From Streptomyces sp. NBC_01353 (GTDB lineage Bacteria; Actinomycetota; Actinomycetes; Streptomycetales; Streptomycetaceae), in contig NZ_CP108352.1 in assembly GCF_036237275.1 (NCBI RefSeq), positions 4,960,001-5,024,000 of the forward strand: a stretch of DNA of 64,000 nt. The letters are read 5' to 3'. Below are positions 24,636-35,667 of the stretch, piece by piece. Position numbers and translations under genes: made by a program. The notes under the pieces were generated by a model. It saw nothing but the letters and a program-made list of their open reading frames with translations, made no database searches and was not told where the DNA came from. Positions within the stretch are counted from its first letter, which is position 1, and each line of letters begins with the position of its first letter.

Positions 24636-25105
24636 TGGCCGTCGGAGTGCGTCTGATGCAGAAGGTGTCGTCCACGCGGACGTTCGCGAAGGTCGCACCG
24701 CACTTCATACCGGCGATGGACCGGGCGGTGCACCGGCTGACGCGGGGGAAGGTGATGCTCAGCGCCCAGATGCTGCCGGGCCTCATCCTCACGGTACGGG
24801 GCGCGAGGTCGGGGCTCCCGCGGGTGACGCCGCTGGCGTGCATCCCCGAGCCCGACGGGACCTGGCTGCTGATCGGGTCGAACTTCGGGCGGGAAGGGCA
24901 TCCGGCGTGGACCGGGAACCTGCTGAAGTGCCCGGAGGCGGAGGTCAGTTGGCGCGGCGAGACGATCCTCGTACGGGCTGAGCTGCTGGGCGGGGAGGAG
25001 CGGGCGGCCGCGTGGAGGACGGCGCTCGGGTTCTGGCCGCCGTACGCGACGTACCAGGCCAGGGTGGAGCGGGAGATCAGACTCTTCCGCCTGACGCGGC
25101 GGTAG
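24635..25105 (+). CDS. Deazaflavin (F420)-type nitroreductase-family protein
   Basis: From a GTG at 24635, sharing a base with the TAG of the acyl-CoA dehydrogenase gene, the 156-residue protein contains GLILTVRGARSGLPRVTPLACIP, LIGSNFGREGHPAWTGNL and PEAEVSWRGETI. This is the split-barrel pattern of the Ddn/FDOR-A F420-dependent reductases. Likely reaction: hydride transfer from reduced F420 to an unsaturated or quinone substrate. Co-transcription puts it under operator copy 2; the F420 synthase gene fbiC is in the same window. Confidence 0.85.
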   Translation: MAVGVRLMQKVSSTRTFAKVAPHFIPAMDRAVHRLTRGKVMLSAQMLPGLILTVRGARSGLPRVTPLACIPEPDGTWLLIGSNFGREGHPAWTGNLLKCPEAEVSWRGETILVRAELLGGEERAAAWRTALGFWPPYATYQARVEREIRLFRLTRR

Positions 25106-25155
25106 CGGGCTCGTCGGTGCGGGGCCCGGGGGTGCGCGGGGGCCCGACACGGGAA

Positions 25156-25192
25156 CGCCGACGACGGTCTGCGGTGCGGACCGTCGTCGGCG
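25156..25192. terminator. Bidirectional terminator between convergent genes
   Basis: CGCCGACGACGGTC (25156-25169) pairs with GACCGTCGTCGGCG (25179-25192), a 14-bp stem with a 9-base loop, between the convergent Ddn-like and TetR genes. Confidence 0.75.
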
Positions 25193-25244
25193 CGACAGGA
25201 CGAATGGGGGAGTGAGGTGCGGCGGGGCGCTTCGGAAGGCGCTC

Positions 25245-25892
25245 CTACTTCGTCGGCTTCTTGCCCGTGATCCCCAGATGCACCAACAGCGCCAGATTGG
25301 GCTTCAGTTCGGCCTGCTTCACACCCCAGGTCTGGAAGCCCTTCTGATGGCCGGCCACCGAGGCCAGCATCGCCACCAGGGAGCCCGCCATCGCCGCGGG
25401 GCTGACATCCTTGTCGACCTTGCCCTTGGCCTGGAGCTCCTTCACCGTGTCCGTGAGGGAGTTGGTGACGGAGTTCAGGATCTTCATGCGGATCTTGTAG
25501 AACCGCTTGTCGCCCTCCGCGGCCCCGAGGTCCACGACCCGCAGGATCGCGTCGTGCCGGCGCCAGAAGTCCAGGAAGCCCTCGACCAGTTCCTCGGAGG
25601 TCTGCCAGCCGGCCTTGCCGACCCAGGAACGGCCGGAGACCAGTTCGGTCAACCCCGCGCCCTCCTTGGCCATTTCCTCCGCGATCTCGAGAACGGCGCC
25701 CTCGACGTCGGGGAAGTACTGATAGAACGTCGCGGGTGAAGTGCCCGCCTTCCGGGCCACGTCGATGACCTTGACGTCCCGGTACGGCGAGGAGCTGAGC
25801 ATCTCGCTGAGGCAGTCGAGCAGCTTCTGCCGCGTCGCCTGACCGCGTCGTCCGGCCACGCGGCCGTCGACGGTGCGTACTTGTCCTGTCAT
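25245..25892 (-). CDS. TetR-family regulator, best local candidate for the palindrome regulon
   Basis: The 215-residue TetR protein has an HTH spanning RQKLLDCLSEMLSSSPYRDVKVIDVARKAGTSPATFYQYFPDVEGAV. The ligand domain includes FLDFWRRHDAILRVVDLGAAEGDKRFYKIR and is moderately hydrophobic. It lies between an operator-controlled acyl-CoA dehydrogenase unit and the afsK region. A weak half-palindrome with GCCGTCAGC overlaps its start (25885-25901), which could be autoregulation. Position next to afsK matches my memory of S. coelicolor SCO4421. Regulator assignment is certain; its link to the ten operators is inference. Confidence 0.88.
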   Translation of the reverse strand: MTGQVRTVDGRVAGRRGQATRQKLLDCLSEMLSSSPYRDVKVIDVARKAGTSPATFYQYFPDVEGAVLEIAEEMAKEGAGLTELVSGRSWVGKAGWQTSEELVEGFLDFWRRHDAILRVVDLGAAEGDKRFYKIRMKILNSVTNSLTDTVKELQAKGKVDKDVSPAAMAGSLVAMLASVAGHQKGFQTWGVKQAELKPNLALLVHLGITGKKPTK

Positions 25893-26141
25893 GCCGTCAG
25901 CTTACCGAGGGGTGATCGGCGCGCGATTCGACCGACTGCAAATGGGGTGCACCCCCTCCCGGGCGGTCGACGGCCGTCCCCCGGGACCGCGGAGCGGGCT
26001 CGCACTCGAAAAAGCTTATTAACAGCCTGTGGAAAACTTCGGTGGACAACTCACGGAATCGGGTGCCCGCCGGGTCCCTATATGGCGGTATGTTCGATTA
26101 CGGGGCGTGCGGGGCGGGTCACCCGGACCTAGCGTGGAGCC

Positions 26142-27056
26142 ATGGCCGCATTCACAGAGGGCACCCCCTGCTGGGTGGAAGCGCAGCTCCCCGACCTCGA
26201 GGCGGGCAAGCGGTTCTACGGCGAGCTCTTCGGCTGGACCTTCGACCCCGACCGCGACGAGGCCCGCAAGGGCGGCAAGCGGGTGGCCGGCCTCATCCCG
26301 AAGCGGGACGGCCGGATGCCCACCACCTGGACCGTCTACCTCGCCACCCGGAACGCCGGCACCCTCGCCGCCCGGATCAAGGCCGCCGGCGGTCAGATGA
26401 TCATGGAGCCGTACCCCGTCGGCCCCTTCGGGATCCTGGCACTGGCCGCCGACCCCGGCGGCGCCGTCTTCGGCCTGCGCCAGGCCGGTGACGACGACGG
26501 CTTCGAGCGGACGATGCTCCCCGGCTCCTTCTGCTGGATGGAGGTCTATACGAGGGAACGGGACGCGGTCGACACCTTCTACGCCTCCGTCTTCGGCTAC
26601 CTCGGCACCCAGGTGGAGCCGGACGAGGAGGGCAGGGAGGGCGACTTCGACTACCGCGTCTGGTCCCCGCCGGGCTCCCGCCCGGGCGACGACACGTCCT
26701 TCGGCGGCCGCGCCGTCCTCACCGAGGCCTTCCCGGCCGAGCTGCCGGGGCACATCCTCGTCTACTTCGCCGTCGACGACTGCGACGAGACCTGCGCGAC
26801 CGCCACCGCCCTCGGCGGCCGTGTCACGAACCCTCCCTTCGACACCCCGCACGGCCGCATCGCCGTCCTCCGCGACAACCAGGGCGCCCGCTTCGCCGTC
26901 CTCGCGGAACCCGCCGAAGAGGCCGCCGCCCAGCCCGCCGACGAGCCCGTCGGGGAGCCCGTACGAGACGCTTCCGGCGCCCCCTCGGACGAGACGCCGG
27001 ACGAATCCGCCGAATCATCCGAAAAGCCCTCCGCCCCGCCCGGCGAAATGAGATAG
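26142..27056 (+). CDS. Two-domain VOC (glyoxalase-fold) protein upstream of afsK
   Basis: This 304-residue protein has two VOC modules ([28 protein letters not shown] and [26 protein letters not shown]). Each ends with a GGAVFGLRQ- or RFAVLAEP-type strand. A disordered acidic tail of about 45 residues, rich in Glu/Pro/Ser, follows. Family roles are metal-dependent dioxygenases, lyases and resistance proteins. In S. coelicolor the gene just upstream of afsK encodes KbpA, an AfsK-binding inhibitor; from memory of that arrangement this could be its counterpart, but sequence alone does not prove it. The 250 bases upstream contain an AT-rich block and no other gene. Confidence 0.8.
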   Translation: MAAFTEGTPCWVEAQLPDLEAGKRFYGELFGWTFDPDRDEARKGGKRVAGLIPKRDGRMPTTWTVYLATRNAGTLAARIKAAGGQMIMEPYPVGPFGILALAADPGGAVFGLRQAGDDDGFERTMLPGSFCWMEVYTRERDAVDTFYASVFGYLGTQVEPDEEGREGDFDYRVWSPPGSRPGDDTSFGGRAVLTEAFPAELPGHILVYFAVDDCDETCATATALGGRVTNPPFDTPHGRIAVLRDNQGARFAVLAEPAEEAAAQPADEPVGEPVRDASGAPSDETPDESAESSEKPSAPPGEMR

Positions 27057-27159
27057 GACACCCCGATCCGCCCCCGGGTTCGCAACCGTCGCCCCGGACA
27101 GGAAGAATCAGGGCCACGGGGCCGTATTCTCATGGCCCGTACGGGGAGGTGGCAGGCAA

Positions 27160-29547
<2,388 letters not shown>

Positions 29548-29553
29548 GCCGGA

Positions 29554-29611
29554 TCGGGCGCGCCGAGGCCGTCGGGCGCGTCCAGTCGGGTGCGCCGAGG
29601 TCGGGCGCGCC
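29554..29611. repeat. Four short direct repeats after afsK
   Basis: TCGGGyGCGyC occurs at 29554, 29572, 29586 and 29601 in the 69 bases between the convergent afsK and the following minus-strand gene; copies are 14-18 bases apart. It may form alternative GC-rich hairpins acting as a transcription barrier. Confidence 0.5.
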
Positions 29612-29616
29612 CTGGG

Positions 29617-30216
29617 TCACGCGCGGTGGTTCGGATTCGGCGGCTCGGACGTCGCGTCCGTGGGCCAGGACGGGACGTCCATGGTCCGAGTGGGGGTCTC
29701 GTACGGGGCGTCCGGCGTCGGGTACGTGGGCTGGGTCGGGTACAGGGGCTGTGTGGGCTCCGCGGGCCGGCCGGCCTCCGGTTCGAGAGAGACGTGGTGC
29801 GCGCGGGCGCGGCCCGACATGACCACCGACGCCAGGAGGAGCAGCACTCCGCCGCCGAAGGCGTTGGCGACGCCGTCGCCGAGCCCCGTACCGTCGCCGG
29901 CGACCGTCAGGCTGCCCTCGGCCTGGCCGACGCGGACCATCCACAGGACGGTGAAGCCGAGCACGATCACCCCGGCGAGGGCCACGAGCAGGCGGGAGCG
30001 GAACACCACGCCGGCGAGGGTGACCAGGGCCGCGAAGGCGAAGGGCAGCAGGATCGAGCCGATCACCTCGGCCTTGACGTCGGTGATGCCCCCGAACAGG
30101 TCCTCGACGCGGTAATCGCTGCCGTGACGGCCGTCGTACCAGGCACGGAAGGGGCTCCAGACGGCGGCCGTCGCTCCGGCGAGGGCCAGGACCGAGCCGA
30201 TGACGTTGCGGATCAT
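29617..30216 (-). CDS. Four-helix membrane protein with proline-rich tail, function unknown
   Basis: The 199-residue protein starts at ATG 30214-30216 after AGGAGG on this strand. It has membrane segments IGSVLALAGATAAVW, SILLPFAFAALVTLAGVVF, LLVALAGVIVLGFTVLWMV and GGGVLLLLASVVMSG. A cytoplasmic Pro/Thr-rich tail follows (YPTQPTYPTPDAPYETPT). No family name is recognised; Streptomyces have many such proteins. It is divergent from the secreted protein gene at 30323. Confidence 0.75.
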   Translation of the reverse strand: MIRNVIGSVLALAGATAAVWSPFRAWYDGRHGSDYRVEDLFGGITDVKAEVIGSILLPFAFAALVTLAGVVFRSRLLVALAGVIVLGFTVLWMVRVGQAEGSLTVAGDGTGLGDGVANAFGGGVLLLLASVVMSGRARAHHVSLEPEAGRPAEPTQPLYPTQPTYPTPDAPYETPTRTMDVPSWPTDATSEPPNPNHRA

Positions 30217-30322
30217 CGATCGGCCTCCTTGCGGTCCGGCTCTCGCTGTCGACGCTACGCCGGGTGCGGGGGCCCCGCCACGCGGCGCTAGGGTGGCGCG
30301 GACACGACAGGAAGGGCCAGGG

Positions 30323-30883
30323 ATGGCAACGGGGACGAAGCGCCGTCGGGGCATCAGGCTCACGGCGACGCTCACGATGGTGGTGCTCGCGCTGACGGGT
30401 TTCCAGACGACGAGCCACGGCAAGGGAAAGAGCGGCAAGAGCAAGAGCAGCAGCTCCAGCGGTGGTGGCTGCTCCAGCTCCAAGAAGAAGAACGACGACT
30501 ACGACAGCGACGACCTCTCCGGAAGCTCGGGCGGCAGCGACTACACGTCCTCGCCGACCCCGACCGTGTCGTCCTCCCCCACCTCGAAGGTGGACGTCGT
30601 GGTCGTCGACTGCGTCAAGCCCGCGCAGAAGAAGCGCAAGGGCAAGCCCGCCCGCAGGGCGGACACGACCGCCTCGCTGCGGATCACCTCCCGCGAGACC
30701 TTCACGGAGACCTTCAAGGTCACCCTGGAGTTCCAGGGCTCCGTGGGCACGCGGGTCGACTCGGCCGAGCGGCTGATCACGGTCGAGCCGGGCGAGTCGA
30801 AGGACTTCGAGGTCGCGATGAAGACCCCGAAGTCCGTCGACAAGGTGAAGAGCTGCTCGGTGTGGGACGTGCGCAAGCACTAG
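30323..30883 (+). CDS. Secreted or cell-surface Ser/Gly-rich protein
   Basis: The 186-residue product has a basic N-terminus (MATGTKRRRGIRL), a membrane-spanning or signal segment (TATLTMVVLALTGFQTTSHG), a long Lys/Ser/Gly linker and a Thr/Ser-Pro linker. A beta-rich domain follows (TTASLRITSRETFTETFKVT to ESKDFEVAMKTPKS). One Cys pair (VDCVKP and KSCSVW) could form a disulfide. Start at ATG 30323 after GGAAGGGCCAGGG. Function unknown. Confidence 0.75.
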   Translation: MATGTKRRRGIRLTATLTMVVLALTGFQTTSHGKGKSGKSKSSSSSGGGCSSSKKKNDDYDSDDLSGSSGGSDYTSSPTPTVSSSPTSKVDVVVVDCVKPAQKKRKGKPARRADTTASLRITSRETFTETFKVTLEFQGSVGTRVDSAERLITVEPGESKDFEVAMKTPKSVDKVKSCSVWDVRKH

Positions 30884-30938
30884 CGGCGCCCGTGCAGCGC
30901 GGCGGCGGTTCCATCGGATGAAACAGAGGCCGGACGCC

Positions 30939-31709
30939 TTACCGGAGGCGGTGGCCGCCGCCCCTGCGGGTGAACAGCTCCGCCTGCCGTTCCGGCGCCA
31001 GGTTCCCGAGCGCGATCAGGTGCGGGGCGTGGGCCAGGGCCTGCGCCCGGGCGGCCTCCTTTGCCGACCACAGGGCGCGGACCGTGCCCTGGACGGCCTC
31101 GGTCGGGTACGAGGCGATGACGGCGGCGGCCCGGCGGGCGGCGTCCAGGGCGCCGCCGGGCTCCGTCAGCTCGGAGACGAGCCCCGTCTCGTACGCCCGG
31201 CGGGCCGAGATCCGCTCGGCGGTCCCCATCAGCGCCATGCGGGCCACCTCCCCGAACGGCATCTTCTGCGCCATGTGGATGGTCTCGAAGGCGCTGACCA
31301 TCCCGTAGGTGGTGTGCGGGTCGAAGAAGGAGGCTCCCTCGCCGGCGACGAGGAACTCCGCCTCCCCGAGCAGATAGAACGCCCCGCCGCAGGCCATCCC
31401 CTCCACTGCGGCGACCATCGGTTTCCACAGGTCGTTCGCCTTGGGGCCGATCGCGATCAGCGGATCGTCGATCGTGTACGGGGACGAGGGCTGCGGGACC
31501 TCGGCCGAGCGGTCGATGCCGGTGCAGAAGGCCCGGGTGCCCGCGCCGGTGACCACGACGGCCCGCACCTCGTCCTCGTACCGGAACTCCCGCCAGGTGT
31601 CGGCCAGTTGCCGGGCCATGTCCAGCGTGATCGCGTTGTGCTTCTCGGCCCGGTCGAGGGTGACGACCGCGACTCCGGTCTCCTTGTCGCGTACGACGGT
31701 GACGGTCAT
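30939..31709 (-). CDS. Enoyl-CoA hydratase/isomerase-family protein
   Basis: The 256-residue crotonase-fold protein has VAVVTLDRAEKHNAITLDMARQL, an oxyanion region GTRAFCTGIDRSAE and VAAVEGMACGGAFYLLGEAEFLVA. The hydratase Glu pair is not obvious, so isomerase or hydrolase activity is possible. The ATG at 31707-31709 overlaps the stop of the DUF35 gene. It is the last gene of a thiolase-DUF35-crotonase operon under operator copies 3/4. Confidence 0.88.
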   Translation of the reverse strand: MTVTVVRDKETGVAVVTLDRAEKHNAITLDMARQLADTWREFRYEDEVRAVVVTGAGTRAFCTGIDRSAEVPQPSSPYTIDDPLIAIGPKANDLWKPMVAAVEGMACGGAFYLLGEAEFLVAGEGASFFDPHTTYGMVSAFETIHMAQKMPFGEVARMALMGTAERISARRAYETGLVSELTEPGGALDAARRAAAVIASYPTEAVQGTVRALWSAKEAARAQALAHAPHLIALGNLAPERQAELFTRRGGGHRLR

Positions 31710-32131
31710 CCGCGCTCCAGGAGCCAGCGCGGCACGGTCACACCGTCGATCTCGGTGAAGGCCACCCGCACGCCGGCCCCGATCCGCAGCCGCGCCGGAT
31801 CGACCGAGTCGAGCGCCGCGTCCGGGGTCGCGACGACGTTGCCGACGAGCCGGATGCGGGGCGCGTCGGCGAGCTCGACGAGAACGGCGTTGTACGGGGC
31901 CTGGGCGGCGTAGTCGGGCAGGAGCGGCGGATGGGGCAGGACGTACGACCAGATCCGGCCCCGCCCGGACATGAGGCGCCACTCGCTGCCGAAGGACTGG
32001 CAGTGCGGGCAGCAGGGCCGGGGCGGGAAGCGCAGCTCGCCGCAGTCGGTGCAGCCCTGGATCCTCAGCTCGCCCCGGGCGGCGTACTCCCAGAACGGGG
32101 CGCCGTCCTCGTCGACGACAGGTGTCAGCAT
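31706..32131 (-). CDS. DUF35 OB-fold / Zn-ribbon CoA-binding protein
   Basis: The 141-residue protein has four zinc-ribbon Cys in IQGCTDCGELRFPPRPCCPHCQSFG and a C-terminal OB-fold DUF35 (WSYVLPHPPLLPDYAAQAPYNAVLVEL). Such proteins form stable complexes with thiolase-like partners, for example in steroid side-chain aldolase and benzylsuccinate-pathway enzymes, binding the CoA moiety. The gene lies 6 bases downstream of the thiolase gene and overlaps the crotonase gene by 4, so complex formation with the thiolase product is likely. Confidence 0.9.
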   Translation of the reverse strand: MLTPVVDEDGAPFWEYAARGELRIQGCTDCGELRFPPRPCCPHCQSFGSEWRLMSGRGRIWSYVLPHPPLLPDYAAQAPYNAVLVELADAPRIRLVGNVVATPDAALDSVDPARLRIGAGVRVAFTEIDGVTVPRWLLERG

Positions 32132-32137
32132 CGTGTC

Positions 32138-33280
32138 TCAACTCCTCAGAAGGATCGCCGACGTGGGGACGCCCTCACCGGCGGTGACCAGGCAGGTGGC
32201 GGCGTTCGGGACCTGGGCGGTGGAGGTGCCGCGGAGCTGCTTCACGCCCTCGTTGATGAGGTTGAAGCCATGGACGTACGCCTCGGAGAGTCCGCCGCCG
32301 CCGGTGTTGATCGGCAGCCTTCCGCCGATCTCCAGGGCGCCGCCCTCGGTGAACGAGGCGCCCTCGCCGCGGTCGCAGAATCCGTACCCCTCCAGGGAGA
32401 GCGGGATGAGCGGGGTGAACGCGTCGTAGATCTGGGCCACATCGACGTCCTGGGGCCCGAAGTCGGCCTGCTTCCAGAGGTGTCGGGCGGCGGTCCAGGC
32501 GGGGCCGGAGAGCGGGTCGTCGTTCCAGTAGTTGACCATCCCGTGGTGCTGGGAGGGCAGTCCCTGGGCGACGGAGTGGACGTACACCGGCTTCCGGCGG
32601 CAGTCGCGGGCCCGCTCGGCGCTCACGATGACGCACGCCAACGCCCCGTCGGTCTCCAGGCAGTTGTCGAAGAGGCAGAGGGGTTCGCTGATCCAGCGGG
32701 CGGTCATGTACATCTCGCGGGTCAGCGGCCGCTCGTACATGATCGCGGCCGGGTTCTGGTTGGCGCGGTTGCGGCAGGCGAGGGCGACGTTGAAGAGGTG
32801 GTCTCGGGTGGCGCCGTACTCGTGCATGTAGCGGCGGGCGAGCATCCCGATCTCGTCGGTGGGGCGCAGGAGCCCGAAGGGCCGGGTCCACTGGCCGGGG
32901 GTGGCGAGCTGGGCCTTCGTGTTCGTCCAGGGCCGGGGGCCGCTGCCGCGCTTGCGTGACCGCCAGGCGACCCCGACGCTCGCCTGCCCGGTGGCGACGG
33001 CGGCGGCGAGATGGCCGACGGTGGCGCACGAGCCCCCGCCGCCGTATCCGACCTTGGAGAAGAACGTGACGTCTCCGGCGCCGATGGCCTTGGCGACCTC
33101 GACCTCGTCGGTCTCCTCCATCGTGTACGAGGCGAAGGCGTCGACCTCGGAGGGTGCGATGCCGGCGTCGTCGAGGGCGGCGAGGATCGCCCGGCAGGCG
33201 AGCGTCTTCTCGGACTCGGGGAGCCGTTTCGCGAACGGTGTCTGTCCGATCCCGACGATGGCCGTGGCGTCCTTGAGCAC
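32138..33280 (-). CDS. Thiolase-like (Ltp-type) protein, partner of DUF35
   Basis: The 380-residue thiolase-fold protein starts at a GTG (33278-33280). Segments include DATAIVGIGQTPFAKRLPES, GYGGGGSCATVGHLAAAVATG and a C-terminal INTGGGGLSEAYVHGFN. The catalytic His of the HPxG motif is replaced by the 'AYVHG' arrangement and there is no C-terminal CxG, as in retro-aldolase-type Ltp proteins. It is the first gene of the thiolase-DUF35-crotonase operon. Operator copy 3 lies 24 bases before its start. It probably catalyses aldol- or thiolytic-type chain shortening. Confidence 0.85.
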   Translation of the reverse strand: MLKDATAIVGIGQTPFAKRLPESEKTLACRAILAALDDAGIAPSEVDAFASYTMEETDEVEVAKAIGAGDVTFFSKVGYGGGGSCATVGHLAAAVATGQASVGVAWRSRKRGSGPRPWTNTKAQLATPGQWTRPFGLLRPTDEIGMLARRYMHEYGATRDHLFNVALACRNRANQNPAAIMYERPLTREMYMTARWISEPLCLFDNCLETDGALACVIVSAERARDCRRKPVYVHSVAQGLPSQHHGMVNYWNDDPLSGPAWTAARHLWKQADFGPQDVDVAQIYDAFTPLIPLSLEGYGFCDRGEGASFTEGGALEIGGRLPINTGGGGLSEAYVHGFNLINEGVKQLRGTSTAQVPNAATCLVTAGEGVPTSAILLRS

Positions 33281-33303
33281 TGCAACCTCCCCGATCGCGA
33301 GCT

Positions 33304-33320
33304 GCTGACAGCGCGTCAGG
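33304..33320. promoter_or_regulatory. Palindromic operator copy 3 (GCTGACAGCGCGTCAGG)
   Basis: Half-sites CTGAC and GTCAG in the conserved 17-bp register, 24 bases before the minus-strand thiolase GTG; the outer positions deviate from consensus. It pairs with copy 4, centres 27 bp apart. Confidence 0.65.
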
Positions 33321-33330
33321 GTACAGCTAA

Positions 33331-33347
33331 TCTGACGGATAGTCAGC
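33331..33347. promoter_or_regulatory. Palindromic operator copy 4 (TCTGACGGATAGTCAGC)
   Basis: Left half perfect, right half GTCAG with outer C. It lies 26 bases before the CoA-ligase ATG at 33373, so the divergent promoter pair has one operator for each direction. Confidence 0.7.
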
Positions 33348-33372
33348 TACGGGTGCGGCGGAAGGGACTGCA

Positions 33373-34923
33373 ATGCGCGGTGACCTGGAATGGGGCTCGA
33401 TAGCGGGGCTGGTGCGCTCGGCGGCCGAACGGTACGGGACGGCGGAGGCGGTGGTCGACGGCCGTACCCGCGTCTCGTACGAGGAGCTGGGCGAGCGTGT
33501 CGAACGGGCGGCGGCGGCCTGTCTCGCGGCGGGCGTGGAGCCCGGCGACCGGGTCGGGATCTGGGCGCCGAACACCCTGGACTGGATCGTCTCGGCGCTC
33601 GGCGCGGTGACGGCGGGAGCGGTGCTCGTCCCACTGAACACCCGCTTCAAGGGCACGGAGGCGGCGTACGTGCTGGCGCGGTCCCGGGCGAAGCTGCTCT
33701 TCATCACCGGAACGTTCCTGGGGACCTCGTACGTCGCGTCCCTGCGCCGCGCCGGGGTCGAACTCCCGGACCTGGAACGGGTGGTGGTGCTCGCGGACGC
33801 GGCGCCCGAGGACTACACGACCTGGAAGGACTTCCTGGCGGAGGGCGAGTCCGTCTCGACGGCGGAGGTACGGGCCCGGGCCGACGCGATCGACTCCGCC
33901 GCCCCCTCGGACATCATCTACACCTCGGGGACGACGGGCGCCCCCAAGGGGGCGGTGATCACACACGCCCAGACCCTGCGCTGCTACGGCATCTGGTCGG
34001 AACTCGCGGGACTGCGGGAGGGCGACCGCTATCTGATCGTGAACCCGTTCTTCCACACCTTCGGCTACAAGGCCGGGATCATCGCCTGTCTGATGCGCGG
34101 GGCGGTGATGGTCCCGCAGCCCGTCTTCAACGTGGACACCGCGCTCGCGAACATCGCCGCCGAACGCATCTCGGTCCTGCCGGGGCCGCCGACCCTGCAC
34201 CAGTCGCTCCTGGACCACCCCGCCCGATCCTCGTACGACCTCTCCGCCCTGCGGCTCGTGGTCACGGGCGCGGCCGTCGTGCCGCTGCGGCTGGTCGAGC
34301 GGCTGCGCGGCGAGCTGGGGGTCGGCACGGTCCTCACGGCGTACGGCCTCTCCGAGGCGAGCGGCATCGTCACCATGTGCCGCAGGGGCGACCCGGCGGA
34401 CGTCATCGCGACCACCTCGGGCCGCCCGATCCCCGACACGGAGGTCCGGCTCTCGACGGCGGGCGAGGTCCTGGTGCGCGGCCACAACGTCATGAGCGGC
34501 TACTTCGAGGACGAGACGGCAACCGCGGAGGCCGTCGACGCGGACGGCTGGCTGCACACCGGCGACGTCGGGGTCCTGGACGAGGCGGGAAACCTGCGGA
34601 TCACGGACCGCATCAAGGACATGTTCATCGTCGGCGGCTTCAACGCCTATCCGGCGGAGATCGAGCAACTCCTCGGCCTGCACCCGGACGTCGCCGACGT
34701 CGCGGTCATCGGCGTCCCGGACCCGCGCCTGGGAGAGGTCGGGAAGGCGTTCGCGGTCCGGCGGGCCGGGGCGACGGTCACGGCGGACGATCTGATCGCG
34801 TGGGCGCGGCGGGAGATGGCGAACTACAAGGTCCCGAGGGAGGTGGAGTTCGTGGGGGAGCTGCCGAGGAACGCGAGCGGGAAGGTGGTGAAGGGGGTGC
34901 TGAGGTCACAACATCGTCGCTGA
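33373..34923 (+). CDS. FadD3-like acyl-CoA ligase (AMP-forming)
   Basis: The 516-residue ANL-superfamily ligase has the P-loop DIIYTSGTTGAPKGAVITH, the A8-type hinge ITDRIKDMFIVGGFNAYPAEIE and the C-terminal catalytic Lys in PRNASGKVVKG. It makes CoA thioesters from a carboxylic acid, ATP and CoA. Overall resemblance is to the FadD3 group, which in mycobacteria activates a ring-derived steroid acid. The substrate here is unknown. It faces the thiolase-DUF35-crotonase operon across two operator copies, an arrangement of one catabolic pathway. Confidence 0.88.
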   Translation: MRGDLEWGSIAGLVRSAAERYGTAEAVVDGRTRVSYEELGERVERAAAACLAAGVEPGDRVGIWAPNTLDWIVSALGAVTAGAVLVPLNTRFKGTEAAYVLARSRAKLLFITGTFLGTSYVASLRRAGVELPDLERVVVLADAAPEDYTTWKDFLAEGESVSTAEVRARADAIDSAAPSDIIYTSGTTGAPKGAVITHAQTLRCYGIWSELAGLREGDRYLIVNPFFHTFGYKAGIIACLMRGAVMVPQPVFNVDTALANIAAERISVLPGPPTLHQSLLDHPARSSYDLSALRLVVTGAAVVPLRLVERLRGELGVGTVLTAYGLSEASGIVTMCRRGDPADVIATTSGRPIPDTEVRLSTAGEVLVRGHNVMSGYFEDETATAEAVDADGWLHTGDVGVLDEAGNLRITDRIKDMFIVGGFNAYPAEIEQLLGLHPDVADVAVIGVPDPRLGEVGKAFAVRRAGATVTADDLIAWARREMANYKVPREVEFVGELPRNASGKVVKGVLRSQHRR

Positions 34924-35013
34924 CCGGCGGAACGTCGGCTTCAGCGTGGGCACCACCGGCACAATCCGCAACGCACTGCGTCCCCTTGCCCTCGTCTCCC
35001 CCTGGAGCAGCCG

Positions 35014-35667
35014 GTGTCGACTCCCGAACTCCCGATAACCCTGACCCCGCAGCAGGCGGCGACGGGTGTGACCCTCACCCTCACGCTGCCGACGGGCCCC
35101 GCCCACATCCGCATCCCTCCGTGCCGGAACGGCGACGTGATCCCGACCCAGGTCGGCAACAGCACGGTGCTCCTTCGCATCCAGGTCGCCGGCCCGGCTC
35201 AGCCTCCACGCAAGTCGAGTCCGCTGGGCTGCCTGGTGACGCTCGGCGTGATCGGCGCGGTGATCGCGGCGCTCGTCCTCACCGACGACAGCGACGACGA
35301 GGCTCCGACGGCCGGTTCGCCGACGGTCCCGGTCACCACGTCCGCGTTCCCGACGACCACGACCCCCACCACCGCCCCGACGACGGAGGCGCCGCCGGAC
35401 CCGTACGCCAAGGGCACCTGCCTCAACGGACGGCTGCCGGACTCGACGACCGCGCAGAGCGTGAGCAACGTGGAGGAGGTCTCCTGCTCGGCCTCGGACG
35501 CGCACTACCGCGTGATCGAGACGATCCCCCTGACCTCGGACCTGAACCGCTGCAACGACAACCCGAAGACGCAGTACGCGTTCTCCCACCGCTACACGAT
35601 CAACGGGGCGACGATCAACGAATACGTGTACTGCCTGGTGGGCCTGGGGTCGTTCGCGCGCGGCTGA
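35014..35667 (+). CDS. LppU/SCO3897-like membrane protein
   Basis: The 217-residue protein starts at a GTG (35014) after TGGAG. A soluble N-terminal part (VTLTLTLPTGPAHIRIP) resembles a chaperone-like Hsp-type strand pair. A membrane segment follows (LGCLVTLGVIGAVIAALVL), then a Thr-rich linker and an extracytoplasmic domain GTCLNGRLPDST and VEEVSCSASDAHYRVIETI with four Cys. That C-terminal domain is of the LppU/SCO3897 type found in actinobacterial lipoproteins. Function unknown. It lies next to the afsS-afsR pair but on the other strand. Confidence 0.78.
   Translation: MSTPELPITLTPQQAATGVTLTLTLPTGPAHIRIPPCRNGDVIPTQVGNSTVLLRIQVAGPAQPPRKSSPLGCLVTLGVIGAVIAALVLTDDSDDEAPTAGSPTVPVTTSAFPTTTTPTTAPTTEAPPDPYAKGTCLNGRLPDSTTAQSVSNVEEVSCSASDAHYRVIETIPLTSDLNRCNDNPKTQYAFSHRYTINGATINEYVYCLVGLGSFARG

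Noticed and set aside
25885-25901. Eleventh copy of the palindrome at the TetR start
   Set aside because: Only the right half (CCGTCAG) fits; the left half matches at 4-5 of 8 places. Too weak to list as a site.
26028-26049. DnaA-box-like sequences TGTGGAAAA and GGTGGACAA upstream of the VOC gene
   Set aside because: Two imperfect boxes do not make an origin; the real Streptomyces oriC has many boxes beside dnaA/dnaN, which are not here.
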